Of a DNA stretch of 64,000 nt, positions 1 through 8,773 are shown piece by piece. Both the position numbers and the translations under genes were made by a program. The stretch is from Parabacteroides chongii (GTDB lineage Bacteria; Bacteroidota; Bacteroidia; Bacteroidales; Tannerellaceae). Positions within the stretch are counted from its first letter, which is position 1. Each line of letters begins with the position of its first letter. The stretch lies in assembly GCF_029581355.1 (NCBI RefSeq), contig NZ_CP120849.1, forward strand, positions 652,501 to 716,500, in the 5' to 3' direction. The notes under the pieces were generated by a model that was not told the origin of the DNA, searched no databases, and saw nothing but the letters and a program-made list of their open reading frames with translations.

Positions 1-1
1 T

Positions 2-523
2 TGTTACAACTTTGGGAATTACTATAAAATGGTATATACGAAAGCTTTATCGCCATCCAATTTGTACCCGAGAGAATCAGTCATTCATATACTCCGGATT
101 CTCTTTTTGGATTTATATAATTCATATAAGATAAATTCACTTCCGCATATTCCGACCATGGATGCTCATAAAAAAGAAGTTGCAGATAAATTCTTTTATC
201 TGATCATGAAGCATTACAAAGAAAACCGGGAAGTTGCATTCTACGCCAAAGAGTTGTGCATCACTCCTAAATATCTGACAACCGTGATTAAGACAGTCAG
301 CGGCAAGTCCGCCAAAGACTGGATATTAGAGTATATCATCCTGGAAATTAAAGCATTATTGAGGGATTCGACGCTAAACATCCAGCAAATTGTAATAAAG
401 ACCAATTTTGCCAACCAATCGTCTTTGGGAAGATTTTTCCGCAAACATACGGGCATGTCTCCCTTAGAGTACAGAAAGAGCATGATCGAAACAAAACAAA
501 TAGAACAAACATCTAATAACTAA
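2..523 (+). CDS. AraC-family transcriptional regulator, C-terminal part (5' end outside window)
   Basis: The reading frame is open to the left edge of the window, so the gene begins upstream; the ATG at 29 is probably internal. The visible part holds the C-terminal DNA-binding region of an AraC/XylS regulator: two helix-turn-helix units from about residue 60 (counting from the ATG at 29), with FAKELCITPKYLTTVIK-like first HTH (here FYAKELCITPKYL) and the second ending in the family signature SSLGRFFRKHTGMSPLEYRK. The N-terminal sensing domain is not visible. The HU gene follows 12 bp downstream on the same strand and may be co-transcribed. Family assignment is firm; the effector and target genes are unknown. 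Confidence 0.85.
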   Translation, partial: CYNFGNYYKMVYTKALSPSNLYPRESVIHILRILFLDLYNSYKINSLPHIPTMDAHKKEVADKFFYLIMKHYKENREVAFYAKELCITPKYLTTVIKTVSGKSAKDWILEYIILEIKALLRDSTLNIQQIVIKTNFANQSSLGRFFRKHTGMSPLEYRKSMIETKQIEQTSNN

Positions 524-535
524 TAAAATAAAGCT

Positions 536-811
536 ATGAACAGAAGTCAATTAATTAATGAATTAGCAGAAAAAACAGCTATAAGCAAAAAGGATATAAC
601 AACTATACTTGATGCTTTTACCGAAATGGTCGCAGAAAAGACAAAAGCCGGTGATCGTGTTTTCATCCCCGGATTCGGATCATTCAAACCGCGTCTGCAA
701 ACAAGCCGTCCGGCAAGAAATCCCAGAAACGGCGATGTAATCCAGCTTACACCACGAACAATCGTACATTTCAAATGTGCCTCTCTTTTATTGGAAAAGA
801 TGAATAAATAA
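536..811 (+). CDS. HU-family DNA-binding protein
   Basis: A 91-residue protein of the usual HU/IHF length. It opens with MNRSQLINELAEKTAISKKD, contains the beta-arm region GDRVFIPGFGSFKPRLQTSRPARNPRNG with the conserved RNPRNG/NP turn that intercalates into DNA, and ends in a helix after the IVHFKCA strand where classical HU has FKPGK. HU proteins bend and compact DNA as dimers. It lies 12 bp after the AraC gene and is followed by a strong terminator, so the AraC-HU pair ends here. The FKPGK-like element is altered to FKCAS, so the DNA-arm contact may differ slightly from canonical HU. Confidence 0.9.
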   Translation: MNRSQLINELAEKTAISKKDITTILDAFTEMVAEKTKAGDRVFIPGFGSFKPRLQTSRPARNPRNGDVIQLTPRTIVHFKCASLLLEKMNK

Positions 812-820
812 TAAATAGAA

Positions 821-851
821 AAGGACTTATTTCAAAATAAGTCCTTTTTTT
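821..851 (+). terminator. Rho-independent terminator after HU gene
   Basis: A 12-bp perfect stem (AAGGACTTATTT paired with AAATAAGTCCTT) is followed by a run of T on the + strand, nine bases after the HU stop codon. Confidence 0.85.
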
Positions 852-883
852 ATCACAGTCGGGTATACTTATTGATTAAAAAG

Positions 884-891
884 TATCTTTG
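884..891 (+). promoter_or_regulatory. Bacteroidales -7 box for ECF sigma gene
   Basis: TATCTTTG matches the Bacteroidetes sigma-ABfr -7 consensus TAnnTTTG and lies 26 bp before the sigma-factor ATG. No good TTTG -33 box is seen at 19-21 bp upstream, so this is a partial match. Confidence 0.55.
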
Positions 892-917
892 CAACCACGG
901 AGCAGAGTAAAAATTGC

Positions 918-1493
918 ATGACAGAGCAAGAGATCAGAAAATATTTACGACAAATGCAGGAAGAAGATTCTCAGACAGCCCTGAGAAAGTTCTACGATTT
1001 GTGCTTTGACCGCTTTTTCCGTATCGCTTACTATTATTTGAAAACAGAAGAGTGGGCCCAGGAAGTCGTACTTGACGTGTTCATGAAAATTTGGGAAAGA
1101 CGGGAATCCCTGCACACCATTGCCAACCTCGAAGATTACTTCTTTGTCACAGTAAAAAATGCCTCCCTGAACTATCTGGAAAAAGAACAACGCCGCAGAA
1201 ACATAACAGAAGAAATATCCGAAACCCCACCCGACCAGGAATATTCACCGGAGGAAACCCTTATTTCTGAAGAACTTTTCGCTCATTACGTCAAGGCTTT
1301 GGACCGTTTGCCGGAAAAATGCCGGGAAATATTTATCCGGATACGGGAAGAAAAACAGAGCTACGCCCAGGTAGCCGGGGAATTGAAGATCAGCACCAAT
1401 ACCGTAGATGCACAATTACAAAAGGCGGTTACCCGACTGCGGGATATGCTATCGCGTTATTTGAATACTGACGAAGACAATTCAGAACATTAA
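918..1493 (+). CDS. RNA polymerase ECF sigma factor (sigma-70 family, Bacteroidetes type)
   Basis: 191 residues, the normal ECF length. Region 2 lies at about residues 24-95 (FYDLCFDRFFRIAYYYLKTEEWAQEVVLDVFMKIWERRE, including the VLDVFMKIWE core-binding helix) and region 4 at about 125-180 (LPEKCREIFIRIREEKQSYAQVAGELKISTNTVDAQLQKAVTRLRD, the -35-binding HTH). No region 3, as expected. It is followed by a FecR anti-sigma gene and an STN-domain TonB receptor, the standard cell-surface signalling trio: ligand binding at the receptor is relayed through FecR to release this sigma factor, which then usually activates the same operon. The specific ligand cannot be read from the sequence. Confidence 0.95.
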   Translation: MTEQEIRKYLRQMQEEDSQTALRKFYDLCFDRFFRIAYYYLKTEEWAQEVVLDVFMKIWERRESLHTIANLEDYFFVTVKNASLNYLEKEQRRRNITEEISETPPDQEYSPEETLISEELFAHYVKALDRLPEKCREIFIRIREEKQSYAQVAGELKISTNTVDAQLQKAVTRLRDMLSRYLNTDEDNSEH

Positions 1494-1576
1494 CTTCTTT
1501 TCACCAAACAAGCATAGTGAGTTTTGCGACCTTCCCCTGTCTTTATTTGTGAAACCGATCATCAAATAAAGAAAGA

Positions 1577-2455
1577 ATGACATCTGCAAACAAAGATATT
1601 GACAAAGTACTGGATCAACTGGTTGCTTCCACCCGATCGCCGAGAGGACGTTTCTCAGCCCGAAACAGTTGGAGAATACTGGAAAAACGCCTTTTCCCGG
1701 TAACGGGCAGGAGAAAGTTTCTCCGGATAGCCGGAAGTGTGGCAGCCTCCCTGCTTATAGGTATAGCAGGCTGGTACACATACGACCATATACAGTCCAC
1801 AACCATGCAAACGATTTCAACATTAGCGGAAATACAGGAGATCACACTCCCCGACCAGTCCGTGGTCACGCTGAACCGTTATTCCACACTTCGCTTTCCT
1901 ACCCGTTTCAGGGGGGATAAGAGGGAAGTACAACTGACCGGTGAGGCGTATTTCGATGTGGAGAAAGATAAAAGACATCCGTTTATCGTCAAAGCAGAAG
2001 CCATCGACGTAGAGGTACTGGGCACCCGGTTTAATATAGAAGCCTATCCCAGCGATCCGGAGATAAAAACGACCTTGCTCGAAGGTTCCGTTGAAGTCAG
2101 TATTCCGGGCGAAAACAAGCAACTTATCCTTTCTCCCAATGAAAGTGCCGTTTACGACCGGGCAAAACAATGTTTAGCTCATGAAGTAAACCAGGAAAGT
2201 GACAACGAAATCACCTGGCGCAACGGCCATTTCCAATTCGACTATCTGCCTTTGCAAGAAATTACCCGACAGCTGTCGCACGCATTCAATCTGAAAATAG
2301 AGATCACCGACCCGGCTCTCAGAAGTTTCCGCATACGGGCGAACTTCACTAATGGCGAGAGCCTGGAAGAAATACTTAGCCTATTAAAAGGGGCTGCCCA
2401 TTTTAATTACACAAAGACAAACGATACGATCATTATCAGTAGTAAACTTAACTAA
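1577..2455 (+). CDS. FecR-family anti-sigma factor / transmembrane sensor
   Basis: 292 residues. The cytoplasmic N-terminal part (1-48) is short, a single transmembrane helix lies at about 50-68 (FLRIAGSVAASLLIGIAGW), and the periplasmic FecR domain follows at about 85-190, with the typical core LPDQSVVTLNRYSTLRFPT, VQLTGEAYFDVEKDKRHPF and VEVLGTRFNIEAYP. The C-terminal 70 residues match the DUF4974 domain that follows FecR in Bacteroidetes. It is predicted to hold the upstream ECF factor at the inner membrane until the STN domain of the downstream receptor signals. It is 83 bp downstream of the sigma gene and 3 bp before the receptor gene, so they form one operon. Confidence 0.95.
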   Translation: MTSANKDIDKVLDQLVASTRSPRGRFSARNSWRILEKRLFPVTGRRKFLRIAGSVAASLLIGIAGWYTYDHIQSTTMQTISTLAEIQEITLPDQSVVTLNRYSTLRFPTRFRGDKREVQLTGEAYFDVEKDKRHPFIVKAEAIDVEVLGTRFNIEAYPSDPEIKTTLLEGSVEVSIPGENKQLILSPNESAVYDRAKQCLAHEVNQESDNEITWRNGHFQFDYLPLQEITRQLSHAFNLKIEITDPALRSFRIRANFTNGESLEEILSLLKGAAHFNYTKTNDTIIISSKLN

Positions 2456-2458
2456 GTT

Positions 2459-5179
2459 ATGAACCATTTCACGAATAGCTTTTTCTCCCGCATCAGCCTT
2501 CTACTTTTGCTGTGGATAACGCTGGGAAGTAGCTCTCTCCATGCGCAAACCAAAGAAGAACGGCTTAACTTTAGCATTCAGAATGCTTCTTTAAATACAT
2601 TCGTAAAGCAGTTGGAAGCCTCTACCGGCTTTTCCATTATCTATGGGGAGAATATACATCTTAAAAAGCCTGTCACATTGAACATGTCCCGGAAAAGCGT
2701 CAGCGAGATCCTCCGGAAAGCATTCGAAAACGAAGCAGTCACTTTCAAAGTGACAGGAAAACATATTCTGCTACAGGAACGGGAAACACCTGCCAATCTA
2801 AAATACACGATCAGCGGTTACGTTACGGACGGCATTTCTTCCGAGACACTGATCGGTACCAACATATTCGAACGACACCAGGGGACAGGAACCTCCACCA
2901 ATCCTTTCGGATTTTACAGCATCACACTACCGGCAGGGGCAACGGAACTCTCTTTCTCTTATCTCGGATACGAACAGCAGACATGCCGGTTCCGACTGGA
3001 GAAAGATACATTACTGAATATCCGCTTACAGACGAACAATCAACTGGAGGAGGTAGTCGTCCTGTCAGAAAAAAGGGAAGCCGGTATCCATTCCACTGGC
3101 ATGGGAGCAATAGACATACCGATGAAGCAGATACGCAATACCCCGGCAATCCTGGGAGAGGCCGATCTATTGAAAACCATCCAGTTAATGCCCGGAGTAC
3201 AGGCTGGCATAGAAGGATTCAGCGGCTTATATGTGCGCGGTGGCGGTCCCGACCAAAATCTGATCCTGCTGGATGGCATTCCTATTTATAATGCCGACCA
3301 TCTGCTGGGTGTATTCTCTATCTTCACACCGGAAGCCATGAAGAAAGTCACTCTCTTCAAAGGATCTTTCCCGGCACGTTACGGGGGACGGCTATCATCC
3401 ATCGTTGACATCCGCACCAACGACGGCGATATGCAGAACTATCACGGAACAGTCAGTGTCGGCCTGCTGACCAGCAAACTGCATATGGAAGGACCGATAC
3501 AGAAAGATAAAACATCTTTCTGCCTGACAGGACGGCGCACGTATCTGGACCTGATAGCCCGCCCGTTCCTGCCGGACGATAAGAAATACAATTATTACTT
3601 TTACGACATCAATGCCAAAGTGAACCACAAGTTCTCTGATCGCAGCCGTTTATTCCTGAGTTTCTACAAAGGAAAAGACCACTACGATTACAAGCAGGAC
3701 AAGGAATACGACGGATATGACGGCGGTCCGCGCATGTATTTCTACAACAGCGATATCAATTTCAACTGGGGCAATACGATCGCTGCCGGACGCTGGAACT
3801 ATGTATTCAACAACAAACTGTTCAGCAATACGACCGTAGCTTACAACCATTACCAGATGTCGATGGCAGACAGTTACAAAAGAGAAGTCACCGGCAAGAA
3901 TGAACACGAAGAAACGAAACCCGACCATAACGAATCCTATGTATATAACTCCGATTATCGCTCCGGCATACATGATGTCAGTTTCCAGACAGACTACGAT
4001 TATACGCCGGCACCGAACCACCATATCAAATTCGGCGGAGCTTACCTCTATCATACATTCCGTCCGGAGGTCACGACTTCCCGTGTCAAGGAAGCCGAAA
4101 ACGGATCGACAGCACAGGATACTGTCTACAACGATTCTTCAAACAGTTATCTTCACGGTCACGAATGCTCGTTATATGCAGAAGACAATTTCAATATCGG
4201 CAATAAATTAAGTTTCAATGCAGGCGTGCATCTCTCCCTGTTCTATACGCAAGGAAAAGGGTATCTCTCCGCCCAACCCCGCCTGTCAGCCCGTTACCGT
4301 CTCACCGATGATTGGGCGATAAAAGGCTCGTTCACCCAAATGGAGCAGTACGTACATTTACTGAGCTCCTCGCCTATTTCATTACCGACCGATTTGTGGG
4401 TACCTGTAACCAAACAGATCCGCCCGATGCGCTCTTATCAATATGCGGCAGGAAGCTATTATACCGGAGTAAAAGGCTGGGAGTTCTCACTCGAAGGATA
4501 TTATAAGGATATGCACAACGTATTGGAGTATCAGGACGGTGCCTCTTTTTTCGGCACCTCAGGAGGCTGGCAAGAGAAGGTCGAAATGGGTCGCGGACGC
4601 TCTTTCGGATTAGAAATAATGGCACAGAAAACCATGGGGAAAACGACCGGCTGGCTGGCCTATACCATCGCCAAAAGCGACCGCCGGTTCAAAGACGGCA
4701 GCATCAACAACGGCGAACGTTTCCCTTATAAATACGACCGTCACCACAACATCAATCTCTGCCTGAACCACCAGTTCAACGACCGGATCGATGTCGGGGC
4801 TACCTGGATATTCAACACCGGCGGGACCGCTACCATTGCCGACCAGCGAACCGGCATACTCTCCTCAATCTGGCAGGCAAACATGATAGACTATATCGCC
4901 CATCGAAACAATTTCCGTTTACCGGTCAGCCACCGGCTAAACCTAAGTATCAATTTCCACAAGAAACTACGCCGGGGCACACAAACCTGGAGCCTGTCGG
5001 TCTATAACGCTTACAATGCCATGACCCCCAACCTGGTCTATAAAGAAGAAGAACTTATCGGACAGGACTACATGGACGAACATGGCATCATGCAGACCAA
5101 ATGGACCCGCAACACAAAACTGATCAAGCAAACCCTGTTGCCTTGTATCCCGGCAGTAACCTATACATTCAAATTTTAA
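2459..5179 (+). CDS. TonB-dependent outer-membrane receptor with N-terminal STN signalling domain
   Basis: 906 residues. A signal peptide runs to about residue 30 (ending LHAQ). The STN/secretin-like signalling domain is at about 38-106, a carboxypeptidase-regulatory-like beta-sandwich at about 117-195, the plug at about 215-320 (ending in VRGGGPDQNLILLDGIPIY), and the 22-strand barrel fills the rest, ending in the aromatic TYTFKF. The STN domain plus the ECF/FecR genes just upstream identify a transducing receptor that both imports a ligand and reports its arrival. It is not a SusC: no SusD gene follows; instead a DUF4249 lipoprotein gene lies 12 bp downstream, a common Bacteroidetes pairing. 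Ligand unknown. Confidence 0.93.
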   Translation: MNHFTNSFFSRISLLLLLWITLGSSSLHAQTKEERLNFSIQNASLNTFVKQLEASTGFSIIYGENIHLKKPVTLNMSRKSVSEILRKAFENEAVTFKVTGKHILLQERETPANLKYTISGYVTDGISSETLIGTNIFERHQGTGTSTNPFGFYSITLPAGATELSFSYLGYEQQTCRFRLEKDTLLNIRLQTNNQLEEVVVLSEKREAGIHSTGMGAIDIPMKQIRNTPAILGEADLLKTIQLMPGVQAGIEGFSGLYVRGGGPDQNLILLDGIPIYNADHLLGVFSIFTPEAMKKVTLFKGSFPARYGGRLSSIVDIRTNDGDMQNYHGTVSVGLLTSKLHMEGPIQKDKTSFCLTGRRTYLDLIARPFLPDDKKYNYYFYDINAKVNHKFSDRSRLFLSFYKGKDHYDYKQDKEYDGYDGGPRMYFYNSDINFNWGNTIAAGRWNYVFNNKLFSNTTVAYNHYQMSMADSYKREVTGKNEHEETKPDHNESYVYNSDYRSGIHDVSFQTDYDYTPAPNHHIKFGGAYLYHTFRPEVTTSRVKEAENGSTAQDTVYNDSSNSYLHGHECSLYAEDNFNIGNKLSFNAGVHLSLFYTQGKGYLSAQPRLSARYRLTDDWAIKGSFTQMEQYVHLLSSSPISLPTDLWVPVTKQIRPMRSYQYAAGSYYTGVKGWEFSLEGYYKDMHNVLEYQDGASFFGTSGGWQEKVEMGRGRSFGLEIMAQKTMGKTTGWLAYTIAKSDRRFKDGSINNGERFPYKYDRHHNINLCLNHQFNDRIDVGATWIFNTGGTATIADQRTGILSSIWQANMIDYIAHRNNFRLPVSHRLNLSINFHKKLRRGTQTWSLSVYNAYNAMTPNLVYKEEELIGQDYMDEHGIMQTKWTRNTKLIKQTLLPCIPAVTYTFKF

Positions 5180-5191
5180 AAGACATCGGAT

Positions 5192-6202
5192 ATGAAAAAG
5201 CATTTATTCATCGTATTCATACTCGGCATCACGCTCTTCTCCGCTTGCGAGAACGAAATACCGTTCAACGACAAGTACCAGAAACCACAATTACTGATGA
5301 ATGCCATCCTGGAAGCAGAGAAAGAGGAAAACGAAGTGCAGCTATATATAATCGACAGTGAGAATATGACGTTGGTAAGCAATGGCTCCGTCACGGTCTA
5401 TGTCAACAACGAAAAAAAGGAAGTGGCTGAATCCAAAATAACGCTATGGAGTTCAAATGGAGACAGTATGAAAGTATGCCGCCTACAAACCGTTTTCCAT
5501 CCCGGCGACCGCGTACGCCTGGAGGCAACAGCCGAAGACGGCCAGTATAACGCATGGGCAGAAGTGGAAATCCCCCGACCTATCGAAAAGATCATCCGGA
5601 TAGACACGTTGCGCACGCAAATAAAAGTAGGATATTATATGACAGAATGTATGCGATACAGGATCACGTTCGATGACCTGCCCGGCGAAAAGAACTATTA
5701 CCAGCTGGCAATCGAAGAAAAGTCCTATACAGCAGATATAAAGACCGGTATCAGAGACACATTCCCCCCTTTCGACAGAAGGCAAACAGATATCATCAAC
5801 CAAGAAGACATCGTACTGACCGATGGCCACATGACTACTGCCGACGACGAAGAGTTCGGCATCCTGGACATGACCGTACAAAATGTACGCAACATATTCA
5901 CCGACAGCCGTTTCGAGAATGGTTCCTATACCTTGAATGTCTACGCTCGCTTCTTCGACTTCAACCACCAATATGAAGCCGTCCGTATCCAAACAGATGC
6001 CATCGTCCATATCCTCAGTATTACCAAAGCGGACTACCGCTATATGCGTGCTATGAACTGCCTGGATTCAGAAAACTACAACGATACGTTCATGGAACCG
6101 GTCATCGTCCCACAGAATGTGGTTGGCGGACTGGGCTTTGTCGGTGCCAGTTCAGAGGCAGAGATGAAAATACAGATCCTGGACCGACTGCCGCTATGGT
6201 AA
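5192..6202 (+). CDS. DUF4249-family lipoprotein, partner of the STN-TonB receptor
   Basis: 336 residues with a lipoprotein signal peptide: MKKHLFIVFILGITLFSAC with Cys19 as the lipid-attachment residue. The body begins EIPFNDKYQKPQLLMNAIL, the characteristic opening of DUF4249 proteins, followed by beta-rich sequence. DUF4249 genes regularly follow TonB receptors in Bacteroidetes and are thought to sit at the outer membrane as accessory proteins to the receptor; the biochemical role is not established. The gene is 12 bp after the receptor gene and is the last of the sigma/FecR/receptor operon; the next gene is convergent. Confidence 0.85.
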   Translation: MKKHLFIVFILGITLFSACENEIPFNDKYQKPQLLMNAILEAEKEENEVQLYIIDSENMTLVSNGSVTVYVNNEKKEVAESKITLWSSNGDSMKVCRLQTVFHPGDRVRLEATAEDGQYNAWAEVEIPRPIEKIIRIDTLRTQIKVGYYMTECMRYRITFDDLPGEKNYYQLAIEEKSYTADIKTGIRDTFPPFDRRQTDIINQEDIVLTDGHMTTADDEEFGILDMTVQNVRNIFTDSRFENGSYTLNVYARFFDFNHQYEAVRIQTDAIVHILSITKADYRYMRAMNCLDSENYNDTFMEPVIVPQNVVGGLGFVGASSEAEMKIQILDRLPLW

Positions 6203-6234
6203 ATAAAACCATTCCAATTACTTATACCGAAACC

Positions 6235-7299
6235 TTACTCTTTTGAAGAGACAGGAGCGTCTATACGCAATATAACATCATCCACACCATGATCATTATA
6301 ATTTGCAAAATGGATATCGAGCATTCCGATATGCGGTCTAAGGTCTCCGGGATGAAAAAATTCCCTGATCATCCCCTGGGTTGCCTGCAAAACAGGACCT
6401 ATTTCATCCGAGAAAGTACCGTTACCACCTCCCGCATTAAAGAGAGCCGTACGCACATGTAAGTTCCTGACAAGTGTCTTTTCGGCTTCCGTCAGTTCTT
6501 CCCCATCCTTCACCTTGTTTACCAGCGCTTTGATGGAACTACATGTACTATCCGACTCGATCGTCATACATCCTATAACCCCATAACTTATCGAGTTGAC
6601 GTATTTCAGGGACGTATAATCCTCCGGATCTTTTTTCAGCAGTTGCCCATTCTGAGGCAAATCCATATCGATAGTAAATGCCGTATATTTAAAGTTATAA
6701 AGTACCCCGTGCTTTTCTTTCATCTCCAGGGTTGAATATTTCCGACCGTTCATGATACTATCCATCCTGATTCCTTCAGCGGCAAACAGCATATATAATT
6801 CCTTTGCTGAATGATAATCGCGCCCTGAAGAGCTACTAAACGAATTTATCTGGCCGCTACTTGCCAACACTTTTTCTTTCATTTCAGTACACATCGACTC
6901 GGCAGGATGCTCTGTAGTAACAGCACCAACAAAAGGCCAGCTGCCAAAAGTTATCGGATTATATTCCACATCCGGAACAGGTTTCAATGTAGGAATTCTG
7001 TCCGGATTGACATCGACCACCAACCCCGGATAGATACCGTCCTTCAGCCGGTAAGAATCTTTTATTACATAAGCCGAAAAAGAAGAGTTCTTCACCAGAA
7101 AAGTTTCACCTTTCCCATCCGCCCAAACACTATCTTTCACTATATCCAGGTAAGATATATAATTTTTCCAGACAATCGGTTCAGGATCGGGCTCCGGTTC
7201 GGGAACAACAACAGGAGGCTCCGGGTCCAAACCATCATCTTTTGAACAGGAAAGACAACATGCCAACAAGAATGCGGATAACAGATAAACTTTTTTCAT
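6235..7299 (-). CDS. Uncharacterised lipoprotein
   Basis: 354 residues from the ATG at 7299. The N-terminus MKKVYLLSAFLLACCLSC gives a lipobox with Cys18, followed by a Pro/Glu-rich linker (about residues 25-43, repeated PEPEPDPEP), as often seen tethering surface lipoproteins in Bacteroidales. The body has no motif I can name. A longer frame starting at TTG 7320 is rejected because that TTG is part of the -7 promoter box. The gene stands alone, convergent with the DUF4249 gene and preceded by tRNA-Pro and its terminator. Function unknown. Confidence 0.8.
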   Translation of the reverse strand: MKKVYLLSAFLLACCLSCSKDDGLDPEPPVVVPEPEPDPEPIVWKNYISYLDIVKDSVWADGKGETFLVKNSSFSAYVIKDSYRLKDGIYPGLVVDVNPDRIPTLKPVPDVEYNPITFGSWPFVGAVTTEHPAESMCTEMKEKVLASSGQINSFSSSSGRDYHSAKELYMLFAAEGIRMDSIMNGRKYSTLEMKEKHGVLYNFKYTAFTIDMDLPQNGQLLKKDPEDYTSLKYVNSISYGVIGCMTIESDSTCSSIKALVNKVKDGEELTEAEKTLVRNLHVRTALFNAGGGNGTFSDEIGPVLQATQGMIREFFHPGDLRPHIGMLDIHFANYNDHGVDDVILRIDAPVSSKE

Positions 7300-7317
7300 A
7301 ACTCTCTCGTATTTTTC

Positions 7318-7350
7318 CAAAGATAAGTATTTTCAAGGAACGGGCACAAA
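7318..7350 (-). promoter_or_regulatory. Promoter of the lipoprotein gene (-33/-7)
   Basis: Reading the minus strand: TTTG (7350-7347), 21-bp spacer, TATCTTTG (7325-7318). Both boxes match the Bacteroidetes consensus exactly. The ATG is 18 bp downstream, so the leader is very short. The TTTG box merges with the T-run of the terminator behind tRNA-Pro. Confidence 0.8.
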
Positions 7351-7383
7351 AAAAGGAGCTAAACTTATCGTTTAACTCCTTTT
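7351..7383 (-). terminator. Terminator downstream of tRNA-Pro
   Basis: On the minus strand AAAAGGAGTTAAAC is paired through a short loop with GTTTAGCTCCTTTTTTT, giving a stem with one mismatch and a T-run. It ends transcription of the tRNA before the lipoprotein promoter. Confidence 0.75.
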
Positions 7384-7394
7384 GCTCAGCAATG

Positions 7395-7469
7395 TCGGGG
7401 TGAGAAGATTCGAACTTCCGACCACACGCCCCCCAGACGCGTACTCTAACCGGGCTGAGCTACACCCCG
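7395..7469 (-). tRNA. tRNA-Pro (anticodon GGG)
   Basis: 75 nt fold into a full cloverleaf on the minus strand: acceptor CGGGGTG/CACCCCG, D stem GCTC/GAGT, anticodon loop CTGGGGG giving anticodon GGG, T arm GGAAG-TTCGAAT-CTTCT, discriminator A. CCA is not encoded (ACA follows the acceptor stem), as usual in Bacteroidetes. Confidence 0.96.
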
Positions 7470-7504
7470 TTTTGTTTTACGGCTGCAAAGGTAAGATTTT
7501 TCCT

Positions 7505-8569
7505 TTATACGCCAAAACTTTCGCGGTAAAAATCTAATGACTCCAGTATTTTTTCCTTTGTCACCTGCTGATTTATCTGAACTTCACCGATTTTCGAAAG
7601 CAGGGTAAAATTGATGATACCCCCCTCGTTCTTCTTGTCATGAGTCATCAGCTCGTACAAAGTCTCGTAGTCTTTACAGTCGAAGACGAAAGGAGGGTAA
7701 TACTCCTTGATATATTGAATGACCTGGCTCAGATTGCTTGACGGAAAACCGCAGAGCTTATGAGAAAGATACAATTCACTGATGATACCGGCAGCTACCG
7801 CATGTCCGTGCAACAACGGACGGTTCTTTTTAAAAGAAAGACTTTCGTAAGCATGCCCGATGGTATGACCGAAGTTCAAAGCCTTACGGATACCATGTTC
7901 TTTCGGGTCTTCTGCCACGATACGTTCCTTCACGGCAACAGACTGCGCCACCATCTTATTCAGGAAAGCATAATCCATCTTCTGGTCGAGATCGAACAGC
8001 ATCACCGTCGCATAGGTATCCATCGAACTGATCAGTGCATGTTTGATCATCTCCGCATAACCGGACAAGAGGTTGTTACGGTCCAGCGTACGCAGGAACT
8101 CACAGTCGATAAACACACATTCGGGCGGATAGAAAGAACCGATCTCGTTCTTCAGGCCATTGAAGTTAATACCCGTTTTTCCACCTACGGCAGCATCCAC
8201 TGAAGCCATCAGCGTTGTCGGGATATTAACCGTCTTCAGCCCGCGCTTGAATGTTGCCCCGGCAAAACCGCCCATATCCGTGATCATTCCTCCTCCCAGG
8301 TTTACCAGCAGAGAATTGCGGGAAGCTCCTTCATTGGAAAGACGCATCCAGATAGCAGACAAGGCTTCCAGTCCTTTATGCGTATCACCTGCATCGACCG
8401 TTATCACCGGAGCATCCTTTAATGCCGGTACATCCTGCACCAGCGGATAACACTTTTCCTGTGTATTCGTATCGGTAAGAACAAACAATTTATCGTAATT
8501 CAATGAAGTAAGGAACTCCTGCAAGTCGGCTTTCAGATCCTTACTAATCACTACTTTTTGATCAGCCAT
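7505..8569 (-). CDS. aroB: 3-dehydroquinate synthase
   Basis: 354 residues, full length for AroB, which converts DAHP to 3-dehydroquinate in the second step of the shikimate pathway using NAD and a divalent metal. Visible signatures: NLGGGMITDMGGFAGATFKRG (NAD-binding glycine-rich stretch), IPTTLMASVDAAVGGKTGIN, and the metal-ligand region ALNFGHTIGHAYES with HGHAVAAG. Nothing is missing. It is a cytoplasmic housekeeping enzyme. The gene is transcribed alone from a clear promoter just upstream, with tRNA-Pro 35 bp beyond its stop on the same strand. Confidence 0.98.
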   Translation of the reverse strand: MADQKVVISKDLKADLQEFLTSLNYDKLFVLTDTNTQEKCYPLVQDVPALKDAPVITVDAGDTHKGLEALSAIWMRLSNEGASRNSLLVNLGGGMITDMGGFAGATFKRGLKTVNIPTTLMASVDAAVGGKTGINFNGLKNEIGSFYPPECVFIDCEFLRTLDRNNLLSGYAEMIKHALISSMDTYATVMLFDLDQKMDYAFLNKMVAQSVAVKERIVAEDPKEHGIRKALNFGHTIGHAYESLSFKKNRPLLHGHAVAAGIISELYLSHKLCGFPSSNLSQVIQYIKEYYPPFVFDCKDYETLYELMTHDKKNEGGIINFTLLSKIGEVQINQQVTKEKILESLDFYRESFGV

Positions 8570-8596
8570 ATTTTTTATCTTTTTGCTTCTTGGTTA

Positions 8597-8627
8597 CAAA
8601 GGTATTATTTGTAATCCGATTATCAAA
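8597..8627 (-). promoter_or_regulatory. aroB promoter (-33/-7)
   Basis: On the minus strand TTTG (8627-8624), 19-bp spacer and TACCTTTG (8604-8597), a full match to the Bacteroidetes consensus, 27 bp before the aroB ATG. Confidence 0.85.
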
Positions 8628-8773
8628 GGAGTTATATTCGCATTCGAACCTTCAAGGTAATAATTTACCCCCGACATTGAGTGGTTTCTCATATATTTCC
8701 ACTAAGTTTAAGCCAGTTTTCAGTAAAAACACATATCTTGCATTTTGTCATACTATTTAAATATAAACGCACC

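Noticed and set aside
7299..7320. Upstream TTG start for the lipoprotein gene
   Set aside because: The TTG is part of the TATCTTTG -7 box; the ATG at 7299 gives a perfect lipoprotein signal.
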